A DNA stretch of 5,391 nt, taken from Candidatus Dadabacteria bacterium (GTDB lineage Bacteria > Desulfobacterota_D > UBA1144 > Nemesobacterales > UBA2774). Positions 1-5,391 of this stretch are shown here, piece by piece. The position numbers and the translations under genes are program-made. A model generated the notes under the pieces. The model worked only from the letters and a program-made list of their open reading frames with translations. It was not told where the DNA came from and ran no database searches. How positions within the stretch are numbered: position 1 is the first letter of the stretch; every line of letters starts with the position of its first letter. The DNA lies in contig DAOVUC010000133.1 in assembly GCA_030632765.1 (NCBI GenBank), positions 1 to 5,391 on the forward strand, given 5' to 3'.

Positions 1-263
1 CCGAGGCAGTATTTGAAGCCGTCCACGGCTCTGCGCCTGATATTGCGGGTAAAAATATTGCCAACCCTCTGGCGCTTCTTATGTCATGTGTGATGATGTT
101 GAATTACCTTGCTGATAACGAAGGCAGAGACGATTTTAGACACTGTGCAGAGAGGATTAAAGAAGCGTATGACAAAGCCCTAGAGGAAGGTGCGACAACC
201 CGTGATCTTGGGGGGACGCTTGGTACTCAGGAGTTTGCTCAGGCAATTATAGAGAGGATGTAG
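1..263 (+). CDS. NAD-dependent isocitrate dehydrogenase, C-terminal fragment (5' end outside the window)
   Basis: This is the last 86 codons of an isocitrate/isopropylmalate dehydrogenase family protein. The reading frame is set by the codon at position 3 and ends in TAG at 261-263. The enzyme oxidises isocitrate to 2-oxoglutarate and CO2 in the cytoplasm as part of the TCA cycle. The fragment opens with the coenzyme-binding loop EAVHGSAPDIAGKNIANP. The Asp-Ile pair after HGSAP stands where NADP-dependent E. coli Icd has Lys-Tyr, and Asp-Ile at this place is the known mark of NAD specificity. The tail TTRDLGGTLGTQEFAQAII has the DLGG...T.EF...I pattern of NAD-IDH/IDH3-like proteins rather than of LeuB. 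Isopropylmalate or homoisocitrate dehydrogenase cannot be fully excluded because the substrate-binding half is missing. The gene converges on the M19 dipeptidase gene, and I see no GC-rich hairpin in the 24 bases between the two stops. Confidence 0.9.
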   Translation, partial: EAVFEAVHGSAPDIAGKNIANPLALLMSCVMMLNYLADNEGRDDFRHCAERIKEAYDKALEEGATTRDLGGTLGTQEFAQAIIERM

Positions 264-287
264 GCAGCATTTATATTCTTAAATATT

Positions 288-1244
288 TTAGGGATTAAGA
301 TTAGATTTTAGTACTCTTAGGAAATTTCCGCTCATTATTTTTGTGACCCGATCTTCTGAATAACCTTTATCACAAAAATATTCAGCGATTTTTGGAAGAT
401 CGGCTACGGTTTTAAGACCTTGGGGAAAATCCTCTATCCTTGCCCCATCCATATCACTCCCGATTCCTACATGGTCCTCCCCGCAGAGGTTCACCATATA
501 ATCCGCATGAGCGAATACTTCTTCAAGAGTGGGGGTTTTCTCTCCGATTTTGAGAAAATAATTATAAAGCACTATCCCTATCACCCCACCTCTTTCAGAG
601 ATTGCCTTGAGCTGCTTGTCACTCAAATTTCTCTTATGGTCTGTAATAGCTCTGGCATTGGAGTGAGTGGCTATGGGGATAAGATTGGTAAGCTCAACTG
701 CTTCCCAAAAACACTTTTCGTTAAGATGCGATAGGTCCAGAGTTATACCCAGGTCATTCATTCTGTGGATTAACCGAACCCCCTCTTGGGATAATCCATC
801 CTCTGTATCGTTCCCTGACGCGTATTGGTTTTTATCATTCCAGGCAAGTCCAATAATGCGGACCCCTCTTTCATAAAACTCATCCAATTTCCCAACACTT
901 TCAATTGGGTCCGCTCCTTCCATTAGAGTTAAAAACCCTATCTTAGAGCCTTGTCCGAATCTTGAAAGATCTTCTGCTGATTTAACCTGATACACTTCAT
1001 CCGGAAATGTCTTGTATATTTCTTCGTACTTAGAAAGCTGATCCAATCCGGATTGCACAATCCTGTCAGGTTTATGCTTAGGATGTATGAATACTGTATT
1101 AAATACCATCCTAACATTACCTTCCTGAAGCCAGGGAAGTGTAATCATGCACGGCGTGCTGGAGTTTACAAAATTCCTTTTGAAGTAATTTAAGTGGAAG
1201 GCTATATCTTCATGCGCGTCTACGATTAGGAAATTTTTTGACAT
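288..1244 (-). CDS. Membrane dipeptidase family protein (peptidase M19, renal dipeptidase-like)
   Basis: This zinc dipeptidase of the amidohydrolase TIM-barrel fold is 318 aa from the ATG at 1244. Family members hydrolyse dipeptides, including Cys-Gly from glutathione breakdown and dipeptides with a C-terminal D-residue. Numbered from that ATG, the family signatures appear in order. They are VDAHED (H11, D13), LMEGAD (E109, the bridging zinc ligand), LDLSHLNE (H173), ATHSNAR (H194), HKRNLSD (R205, substrate binding) and GIGSDMDG (264-266, catalytic Asp region). All expected metal ligands are present, so the enzyme should be active. There is no signal peptide or GPI-type tail, so a cytoplasmic location is likely. 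The same frame extends to a TTG at 1274 (328 aa), which would overlap the MEMO gene by 26 bases. I prefer the ATG because it lies 4 bases after the MEMO stop and just before the conserved core. Neither start has a clear Shine-Dalgarno sequence, so translation is probably coupled to MEMO. It is the last gene of the hyuB-MEMO-dipeptidase operon. The natural substrate is unknown. Confidence 0.9.
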   Translation of the reverse strand: MSKNFLIVDAHEDIAFHLNYFKRNFVNSSTPCMITLPWLQEGNVRMVFNTVFIHPKHKPDRIVQSGLDQLSKYEEIYKTFPDEVYQVKSAEDLSRFGQGSKIGFLTLMEGADPIESVGKLDEFYERGVRIIGLAWNDKNQYASGNDTEDGLSQEGVRLIHRMNDLGITLDLSHLNEKCFWEAVELTNLIPIATHSNARAITDHKRNLSDKQLKAISERGGVIGIVLYNYFLKIGEKTPTLEEVFAHADYMVNLCGEDHVGIGSDMDGARIEDFPQGLKTVADLPKIAEYFCDKGYSEDRVTKIMSGNFLRVLKSNLNP

Positions 1245-1248
1245 ATGA

Positions 1249-2505
1249 TTAAGAGTAAAATCCCATGCTTGCAAAACTTACTACAGACCCAGTGTCCGGC
1301 TCTAAAGCCTGATCATAATCCAGGAGTTTTCCTTTTTTTGCCTCAATAGTGCTTAAGGTTGCGTAAATAGATGAAAGACCGCAAACTTTTCTCCAGTCCT
1401 TTTCCTCTTCAATTGATCTGTAAAATCCCTCTGCGTCCAATTTCTCACTATATTTTAAACTATTCATATCTCTTTCTTTTATACGGGTCAAAGTTAGATC
1501 ATTCACTGCTTCCTTGTCTCCAAATTTAGGCCCTACATGAGCCATATCCACGCCCGCAATGATAAATACTCTATCGCCCATATCTCGTATTATGTCTCCT
1601 AAGGATTCCAGAAAAAGTGACACCCTTTTATCTTCTCTAGGGGACTTTCCTTCCTGTACAAGATTGAGAAATGAATTACAAAGTATTGGTACAATTTTGT
1701 ATTCCTTTTTCTTCCTTAGAACATACTGGAGAAACGCTACCTGAAATTCAATCGAATGCTCAGTACGGTGGGCAAGCTCCCCTTCGAATAAATCCCATGG
1801 GCATGTATTAACAATTTTGTCTATTACATCATCATCAGTTTTTGATATACCAAGCGGGGTCTCGAAATTTTTCCTTGTTAGGATAAAGGGGTTATCGACC
1901 TCTGAGTAGTGTGAAGTGCCAAAAATTATATATGTATCTGCCTCGCAACTTTCATCCAGTTCTCTATAAGCCCTTGCATACAGGTGCCCGCCTCTTGTAA
2001 AGTCGATATGTGGAGAGATTAAACCCCTGAGCTTGCCTGCAGGTGCTGAGTAGGGTTCTTTTTTATGATCTTCTTTGAAAAATTTCTCAAACCACTTGTT
2101 TAATTCATCAGCCTCATCAGGGTACGAAAGCCCGGCATGGCTTGAAGCTCTTACTTCGGACGAATTAAAATTCTCTACTATCTGGTTATTAAAATCCCTG
2201 AACTTTTTACTGTCTAAAAAGAGAGCATTATCCAGCTGACTAATTAAGTGATCCAATTCATCTGAAGGGACACTCTCGCCGAACTTCTCTTTACATTTAT
2301 TTTGTATATCTTGGGTAGAGTTTCTGCCGTCAAAGAGACTGATTATAAAAACAGTCTCCTTGGAAACCAGAAGGACCTTATCGCTAAAGCTCTTCGGGTC
2401 TCTTAAGCAAATAACTCTCTGCCCTTCGTGCTCAACAGGATATGCTTCTATTGGATTTAGTTTAGGATATTCCATAGTTTTTCTATTTACCTTGGATTCC
2501 CCCAT
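1249..2505 (-). CDS. MEMO1-family protein (AmmeMemoRadiSam system protein B type) with N-terminal PqqD-like domain
   Basis: This protein of 418 aa has two parts. Residues about 150-418 are a MEMO domain, related in fold to LigB-type class III extradiol dioxygenases. The metal-site positions known from human MEMO1 are all visible: H166 in SPHIDF, H199 in FGTSHY and C375 in VCGLSS. Also present are D320 and H323 in GVDMAHVG and the TEHSIEFQ motif around H250. Bacterial members have no established reaction, although a metal-dependent redox role is plausible. Residues about 15-105 form an extra domain with the PqqD/RRE-like pattern, in which VLLVSKETVFIISLFDG is followed by STQDI, FGE and a helix ending in a hydrophobic LFLDS turn. 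Such domains bind peptides in PqqD and related proteins. The start at 2505 has GGAGG three bases upstream and overlaps the hyuB end by 19 bases. A second ATG at 2475 (MEYPKLNPIE, 408 aa) begins right at the conserved part and could be the true start. No AMMECR1 or radical-SAM partner lies in the window. Confidence 0.88.
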   Translation of the reverse strand: MGESKVNRKTMEYPKLNPIEAYPVEHEGQRVICLRDPKSFSDKVLLVSKETVFIISLFDGRNSTQDIQNKCKEKFGESVPSDELDHLISQLDNALFLDSKKFRDFNNQIVENFNSSEVRASSHAGLSYPDEADELNKWFEKFFKEDHKKEPYSAPAGKLRGLISPHIDFTRGGHLYARAYRELDESCEADTYIIFGTSHYSEVDNPFILTRKNFETPLGISKTDDDVIDKIVNTCPWDLFEGELAHRTEHSIEFQVAFLQYVLRKKKEYKIVPILCNSFLNLVQEGKSPREDKRVSLFLESLGDIIRDMGDRVFIIAGVDMAHVGPKFGDKEAVNDLTLTRIKERDMNSLKYSEKLDAEGFYRSIEEEKDWRKVCGLSSIYATLSTIEAKKGKLLDYDQALEPDTGSVVSFASMGFYS

Positions 2506-4049
2506 CCGCCTCCGCCTGGGGTTTCAATCCTTATGATGTCTCCGTTTTTTACCTCAAATGTTGCCTTAGGATCAATTTTTGCGGCTCTGTGGCTTCTTAT
2601 AAAAATGTTTTTGCCTTTCTTTCCGCACTCCCCTCCCTCTACCCCATAAGGAGAGAATTTTCTTCTTTCCGTAATCATAGAGACAGTGGCTTTAGAGAGA
2701 AATTTGTACTCTCTAATTATTGAGTCACCTCCGCGGTACTTTCCCTCTCCTCCGCTTTGTTTTCTTATGGAATAGGAATTTAACATAACCGGAAGCTCTC
2801 GTTCAAGCGATTCAATCGGAGTGTTTAGGGTGTTTGTCATATGAGTTTGCACTGCACTTACCCCATCTGCGCCGAACCTACCCCCCATTCCTCCTGCAAT
2901 AGTTTCATAGTAAGCAAAGTTTCTTCCGGTTCTTGGATTAATGCCTCCAAATGTAAAGTTGCTCATAGAGCCTGCGCTTGCGGCGGGGACCTTTTTGGGA
3001 GCGGCTTTTGATAATGCGCCGAATATTACATCCACCACGCGCTGTGAAGTTTCAACATTCCCGCCTACTACGGCCGCCGGAAACTTTGCGTTGAGTATAG
3101 AGTTTTCATCAACTATTATTTCTACGGTTCTTAGCGATCCTGAATTAAGAGGAAGTGAGGAGGGCGCAAGGCACTGAAACACGTAAATTACAGCCCCGGT
3201 TGTGACGCTATAAGGGGTATTCAGGTTGCCTTTTACCTGCGGTGAGCTCCCTCTTAAATCTACTTTTGCTTTTTGACCCGTTATCGTGATTTTTGCCTTA
3301 ATAGGAATTTTCTTGGTCCCGGCTCCATCATCGTCCAAATAATCTTCAAATTCGTAAGTTCCGTCAGGTATTTCTTTTATGACCTCTTTCATCATTTTTT
3401 CGCTATAGTCCAACAGCTCATTACCCGCTTCCTTAACCCGCTTAAGGGAGTATTTTGTTATTGTCTCTTTTAGTCTTTTTTCTCCTAATTCAAGTGCCCC
3501 AATCTGAGCGTTGAAGTCCCCCTCTCTTTCTTCAGGGTCTCTGCTTGAAGTAAGGATTTCATTAAAAAGCTTTTTATTAAGTCTTCTTTTTCTATAAAGT
3601 TTCGAAGGGGGTATAAGTATTCCCTCTTCTTCAATTGATGTGGAAAGAGGCATTGCTCCTGGAGTAAGCCCTCCAATGTCAGCATGGTGAGCCCGGGACG
3701 CGACAAAAAATTCCAATTTGTTATTAGAAAATACCGGGGCTATGCATGTAACATCCGGAAGATGGGTCCCGCCTTTGAAGGGATCGTTTAAAATTAGGAC
3801 ATCCCCCTCTTGTATGTCAGGCATGTCTAATACAGCTCTAACCGCAAAGCTCATAGATCCAAGGTGTATAGGAATATGAGCCGCCTGCGCTATCATCTCG
3901 CCGTTTGACTGAAATATGGCGCAAGATAAGTCCCTTCTCTCTTTTATATTGGGAGAAAACCCCGCTCTTATGAGGACAACGCCCATTTCCTCAGCGATGG
4001 AGCTTAGAATATTTTGATAAATTTCGAGTTCAAATGCACTGAGGGTCAT
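2487..4049 (-). CDS. Hydantoinase B / 5-oxoprolinase B / acetone carboxylase-type subunit (HyuB family)
   Basis: This complete 520-aa HyuB-family subunit is within the usual length for the family. HyuB works with the ATPase-like HyuA to open cyclic amides (5-oxoproline, N-methylhydantoin), or in related enzymes to carboxylate ketones. The N-terminus EEMGVVLIRAGFSPNIKERR, then DLSCAIF (40-46) and AQAAHIPIHLGSM (54-66), are strongly typical. Likely metal and active-site motifs follow: LNDPFKGGTHLPDV (87-100) and SRAHHADIGG (118-127). Next come GGNVETSQRVVDVIFGAL (329-346), GGMGGRFGADG (386-396) and the family-standard end ETPGGGGWGNP. The ATG at 4049 is the only good start, since an in-frame TAA lies just upstream at 4059-4061. 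It has no obvious Shine-Dalgarno sequence. Usually hyuA is adjacent, but here the next upstream gene is a small secreted protein and the next downstream gene is MEMO, so the HyuA partner must be encoded elsewhere or be absent. The exact substrate cannot be read from the sequence. Confidence 0.93.
   Translation of the reverse strand: MTLSAFELEIYQNILSSIAEEMGVVLIRAGFSPNIKERRDLSCAIFQSNGEMIAQAAHIPIHLGSMSFAVRAVLDMPDIQEGDVLILNDPFKGGTHLPDVTCIAPVFSNNKLEFFVASRAHHADIGGLTPGAMPLSTSIEEEGILIPPSKLYRKRRLNKKLFNEILTSSRDPEEREGDFNAQIGALELGEKRLKETITKYSLKRVKEAGNELLDYSEKMMKEVIKEIPDGTYEFEDYLDDDGAGTKKIPIKAKITITGQKAKVDLRGSSPQVKGNLNTPYSVTTGAVIYVFQCLAPSSLPLNSGSLRTVEIIVDENSILNAKFPAAVVGGNVETSQRVVDVIFGALSKAAPKKVPAASAGSMSNFTFGGINPRTGRNFAYYETIAGGMGGRFGADGVSAVQTHMTNTLNTPIESLERELPVMLNSYSIRKQSGGEGKYRGGDSIIREYKFLSKATVSMITERRKFSPYGVEGGECGKKGKNIFIRSHRAAKIDPKATFEVKNGDIIRIETPGGGGWGNPR
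2506..2516 (-). promoter_or_regulatory. Purine-rich Shine-Dalgarno-like stretch inside the hyuB end, serving the MEMO start
   Basis: On the minus strand the sequence GGCGGAGGCGG directly precedes the ATG at 2505. It contains GGAGG (2513-2509) three bases from the start codon. The same bases encode the conserved Gly-Gly-Gly-Gly tail of HyuB, so coding and ribosome-binding roles overlap. The spacing is shorter than optimal, and the G-richness is also what a GGGG-coding stretch would give by chance. The alternative ATG at 2475 has only AAGG 14 bases upstream. Confidence 0.45.
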
Positions 4050-4089
4050 TGTAGTATTTTAGATGAGTTTGTGTTTAAGATTTAACATG

Positions 4090-4118
4090 ATTATATTTTC
4101 AGTCAGATCACTCGTCTT
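4090..4118 (-). promoter_or_regulatory. Candidate sigma-70-type promoter for the hyuB-MEMO-dipeptidase operon
   Basis: On the minus strand a perfect TATAAT (4095-4090) is preceded, after a 17-base spacer, by AAGACG (4118-4113). That hexamer matches only the central GAC of the TTGACA consensus. A transcript would start near 4083 and leave a leader of roughly 33 bases before the hyuB ATG. The -35 box overlaps the stop codon of the upstream secreted-protein gene. This supports hyuB having its own promoter, though read-through from the upstream gene is also possible because I see no terminator between them. Confidence 0.45.
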
Positions 4119-4584
4119 AATTATTTGAAGGTGGAGCTGAGATTTGTAAATAGTTCCAGTACTTACACTGCTCGGATTCGTAATATTTTATCACAGAGTT
4201 GGGAGTGAAATTCTTTACCGGGCTTCCTGGAATTAATCGTGTTCCGTTCTCACAAGTTTGAACAAGTTGAATATAGGGAATTATGGCTTCATCCCCTTTG
4301 TTATATTTACCTTTAATATTTTCGTTTACTTTAACGGTTGCGTTGCATTTAGCTAGAAGTTCGGGGACAAAAGTGTCCTTTTTCTCGGCATCGGGAGTAC
4401 ATTCATTTGAGTCGTAAGGCGCCTCACATTCAACTTTTGTTACAGTCCCTTCAATTGCAAAGTTTGAGCTTTCTAGAAGTTCTTCTTGAGTGCAGGGAGC
4501 GGGGAGGGCATGGCACAAATTTGGTATTATAAAGGCAACAGTCAAAAATAATGATATTATTAGTGTATTGAGCATGGTTTTCAT
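4117..4584 (-). CDS. Small secreted cysteine-rich protein, possibly NTR/TIMP-like OB fold
   Basis: This protein of 155 aa has a clear Sec signal peptide: MKTML, then a hydrophobic stretch to about residue 20, with likely cleavage after CHA at residue 26. There is no lipobox, so it should be free in the periplasm or exported. The mature part has six cysteines (C31, C53, C62, C80, C111, C140), enough for three disulfides. The pattern is a Cys near the mature N-terminus, then EELLESSNFAIEGTVTKVEC, then CNATVKVNENIKGKYNKGDEAIIPY. It resembles the beta-strand layout of netrin/TIMP-like domains and of bacterial secreted proteins with such folds. This is pattern resemblance only, and the function is unknown. 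The start at 4584 gives the best signal peptide, and an ATG at 4575 three codons later is also possible. Neither has a clear ribosome-binding site. It lies on the same strand as the hyuB operon, 67 bases upstream of it, but a functional link is not evident. Confidence 0.75.
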   Translation of the reverse strand: MKTMLNTLIISLFLTVAFIIPNLCHALPAPCTQEELLESSNFAIEGTVTKVECEAPYDSNECTPDAEKKDTFVPELLAKCNATVKVNENIKGKYNKGDEAIIPYIQLVQTCENGTRLIPGSPVKNFTPNSVIKYYESEQCKYWNYLQISAPPSNN

Positions 4585-4661
4585 ACTAATGTTATTTTAT
4601 TCTTTGTCAAATTCTAGCTTGCATTGGGTATAGTCATAATAAAAATGGAGTTAAACGATAA
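4585..4661. promoter_or_regulatory. Divergent AT-rich intergenic region between the secreted-protein gene and the epimerase gene
   Basis: This 77-base spacer must hold the start signals for both divergent genes unless transcription comes from farther away. For the plus strand, TATAGT (4629-4634) and CATAAT (4635-4640) are possible -10 boxes, but no well-spaced strong -35 is visible. For the minus strand, TTGACA (4610-4605) is a perfect -35. With a 17-base spacer, however, its partner hexamer TAGTAT runs into the ATG at 4584, so that pairing is doubtful. The region is real as a divergent control segment, but the exact boxes are uncertain. Confidence 0.4.
4647..4650 (+). promoter_or_regulatory. 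Shine-Dalgarno GGAG for the epimerase gene
   Basis: GGAG lies 11 bases before the ATG at 4662, within a workable distance. It supports that ATG as the start, which also places the Rossmann glycine motif at residues 7-13 as expected for the family. Confidence 0.55.
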
Positions 4662-5391
4662 ATGAGAGTTTTAGTTACAGGAGTTTCAGGATTTATAGGT
4701 TCAAGCCTTTCTGAGAAGCTTTTAGATCAAGGTTTTCAAGTGATAGGTGTGGACTCTTTCTTTGATTATTACCCTAGGAAAATAAAAGAAAACAATCTCT
4801 ATAATTTATTAAAACAACCTGATTTTGAATTTATCGAATCTGATATTTTGGAGATTAACTGGGAGAAGATCATAAGCCGGGTAGACGGAGTGTTTCATCA
4901 GGCAGCACTAGCGGGCGTCAGGGCCAGCTGGGGTCAGAAGTTTGATCAATATGTCCAAAATAATATATTGGGAACCCAAAGACTCTTAGAAGCGTGTAAG
5001 GATAAGACACTCAAAAAGATAGTTTATGCCTCTTCTTCATCCGTATATGGAGATACGGATCAACTCCCTATTAGAGAGAGCTCAGCGACTAATCCGGTTT
5101 CTCCATACGGGGTCTCTAAACTTGCAGCCGAGCATTTGACTACTCTTTATTTTAAAGGTTATGGGGTTCCTACGGTATCGCTTAGATATTTCACCGTATA
5201 TGGCCCGAGACAGCGTCCCGATATGGCGTTTCATAAATTTATAACTGCTGTGATTAACGGGGATAAAATAGAAGTTTACGGTACCGGAGAGCAGACTAGG
5301 GATTTCACCTTTATAGATGACGTCGTTCAGGCCAATATTCAGGCATTTAGAAACGCAAGAGCCGGGGAAGTCTACAATATCGGAGGGGGCA
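4662..5391 (+). CDS. NAD-dependent epimerase/dehydratase (UDP-glucose/UDP-glucuronate 4-epimerase-like), 3' end outside the window
   Basis: This is an open frame of 243 codons with no stop before the window edge; full-length relatives have about 300-340 residues. It is an extended short-chain dehydrogenase/reductase. The N-terminus MRVLVTGVSGFIGSSL holds the NAD-binding GxxGxxG (G7, G10, G13), and D31 ends the second strand as the usual ribose-binding acid. The FHQAALAGVRASW segment (78-90) and YASSSSVYG (122-130, catalytic Ser region) follow. The catalytic pair is Y149 and K153 in SPYGVSK. RYFTVYGPRQRPDMAF (175-190) and YGTGEQTRDFTFIDDVV (206-222) are the sugar-nucleotide-binding parts. The AGVR.SW and TVYGPRQRPDMA signatures favour the GalE/CapI group that interconverts UDP-sugars for surface polysaccharide or LPS synthesis. 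The exact substrate cannot be fixed from the sequence. It is divergent from the secreted-protein gene. Confidence 0.92.
   Translation, partial: MRVLVTGVSGFIGSSLSEKLLDQGFQVIGVDSFFDYYPRKIKENNLYNLLKQPDFEFIESDILEINWEKIISRVDGVFHQAALAGVRASWGQKFDQYVQNNILGTQRLLEACKDKTLKKIVYASSSSVYGDTDQLPIRESSATNPVSPYGVSKLAAEHLTTLYFKGYGVPTVSLRYFTVYGPRQRPDMAFHKFITAVINGDKIEVYGTGEQTRDFTFIDDVVQANIQAFRNARAGEVYNIGGG

Noticed and set aside
264..287. Possible bidirectional terminator between the convergent dehydrogenase and dipeptidase genes
   Set aside because: The stretch contains only a short AT palindrome (AAATATTT) and no GC-rich stem, so an intrinsic terminator cannot be supported.
420..734. Plus-strand ORF of 104 codons opposite the M19 dipeptidase gene
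   Set aside because: It lies wholly antisense to a gene with clear catalytic motifs, shows no recognisable domain, and has no ribosome-binding site; it is a shadow frame.
288..1274. TTG start at 1274 for the dipeptidase, giving ten more residues
   Set aside because: The added residues precede the conserved core, have no good ribosome-binding site and force a 26-base overlap with MEMO; the ATG at 1244 is the better choice, though this is not proven.
3485..3706. Minus-strand ORF of 73 codons inside hyuB
   Set aside because: It is in another frame of a strongly conserved gene and has no family signature.
4584..4610. TTGACA as the -35 of a promoter for the secreted-protein gene
   Set aside because: With normal spacing the -10 would fall on the start codon and match only four of six positions, so transcription would begin inside the gene.
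4645..4665. A six-codon ORF (MELNDK) overlapping the epimerase start in an ATGA arrangement
   Set aside because: The arrangement resembles a coupled leader peptide, but the ORF is very short, has no ribosome-binding site of its own, and its GAG overlaps the epimerase Shine-Dalgarno sequence. Chance is the simpler explanation.

Overview
The window reads as ordinary chromosomal DNA from a bacterium with a moderately AT-rich genome. All six genes are protein-coding and densely packed, and I see no tRNA, rRNA, CRISPR array, insertion sequence or phage gene. The mix of a NAD-type isocitrate dehydrogenase, a MEMO-family protein, a hydantoinase B and a CapI/GalE-like sugar epimerase would fit a free-living, probably Gram-negative lineage of the deltaproteobacterial or candidate-phylum kind. 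The sequence alone does not fix the taxon.

Layout from left to right: (1) the last 86 codons of a plus-strand isocitrate dehydrogenase, ending at 263; (2) a minus-strand operon read from right to left, made of hyuB (4049-2487), a MEMO-family gene (2505-1249) and an M19 dipeptidase (1244-288); (3) a minus-strand gene for a small, secreted, cysteine-rich protein (4584-4117), just upstream of the operon; (4) a plus-strand NAD-dependent epimerase/dehydratase starting at 4662 and running off the right edge. The small secreted protein and the epimerase diverge from a 77-base AT-rich spacer. The dehydrogenase and the dipeptidase converge with 24 bases between their stops.

The most interesting part is the three-gene operon. 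HyuB and MEMO overlap by 19 bases if the upstream MEMO start is used, and MEMO and the dipeptidase are 4 bases apart, so translation is probably coupled. A good TATAAT -10 element lies 41 bases upstream of the hyuB start. The MEMO protein carries all the metal-site residues of its family plus an extra N-terminal domain that looks like PqqD, a peptide-binding fold used by radical-SAM peptide-modifying systems. HyuB is complete but has no HyuA beside it. HyuB-type enzymes open cyclic amides such as 5-oxoproline or hydantoins, and M19 enzymes cleave dipeptides. The operon may therefore process small, cyclised or modified peptides or gamma-glutamyl/glutathione-derived products, with MEMO in an unknown metal-dependent step. 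That pathway is inference; the families and their linkage can be read from the sequence.
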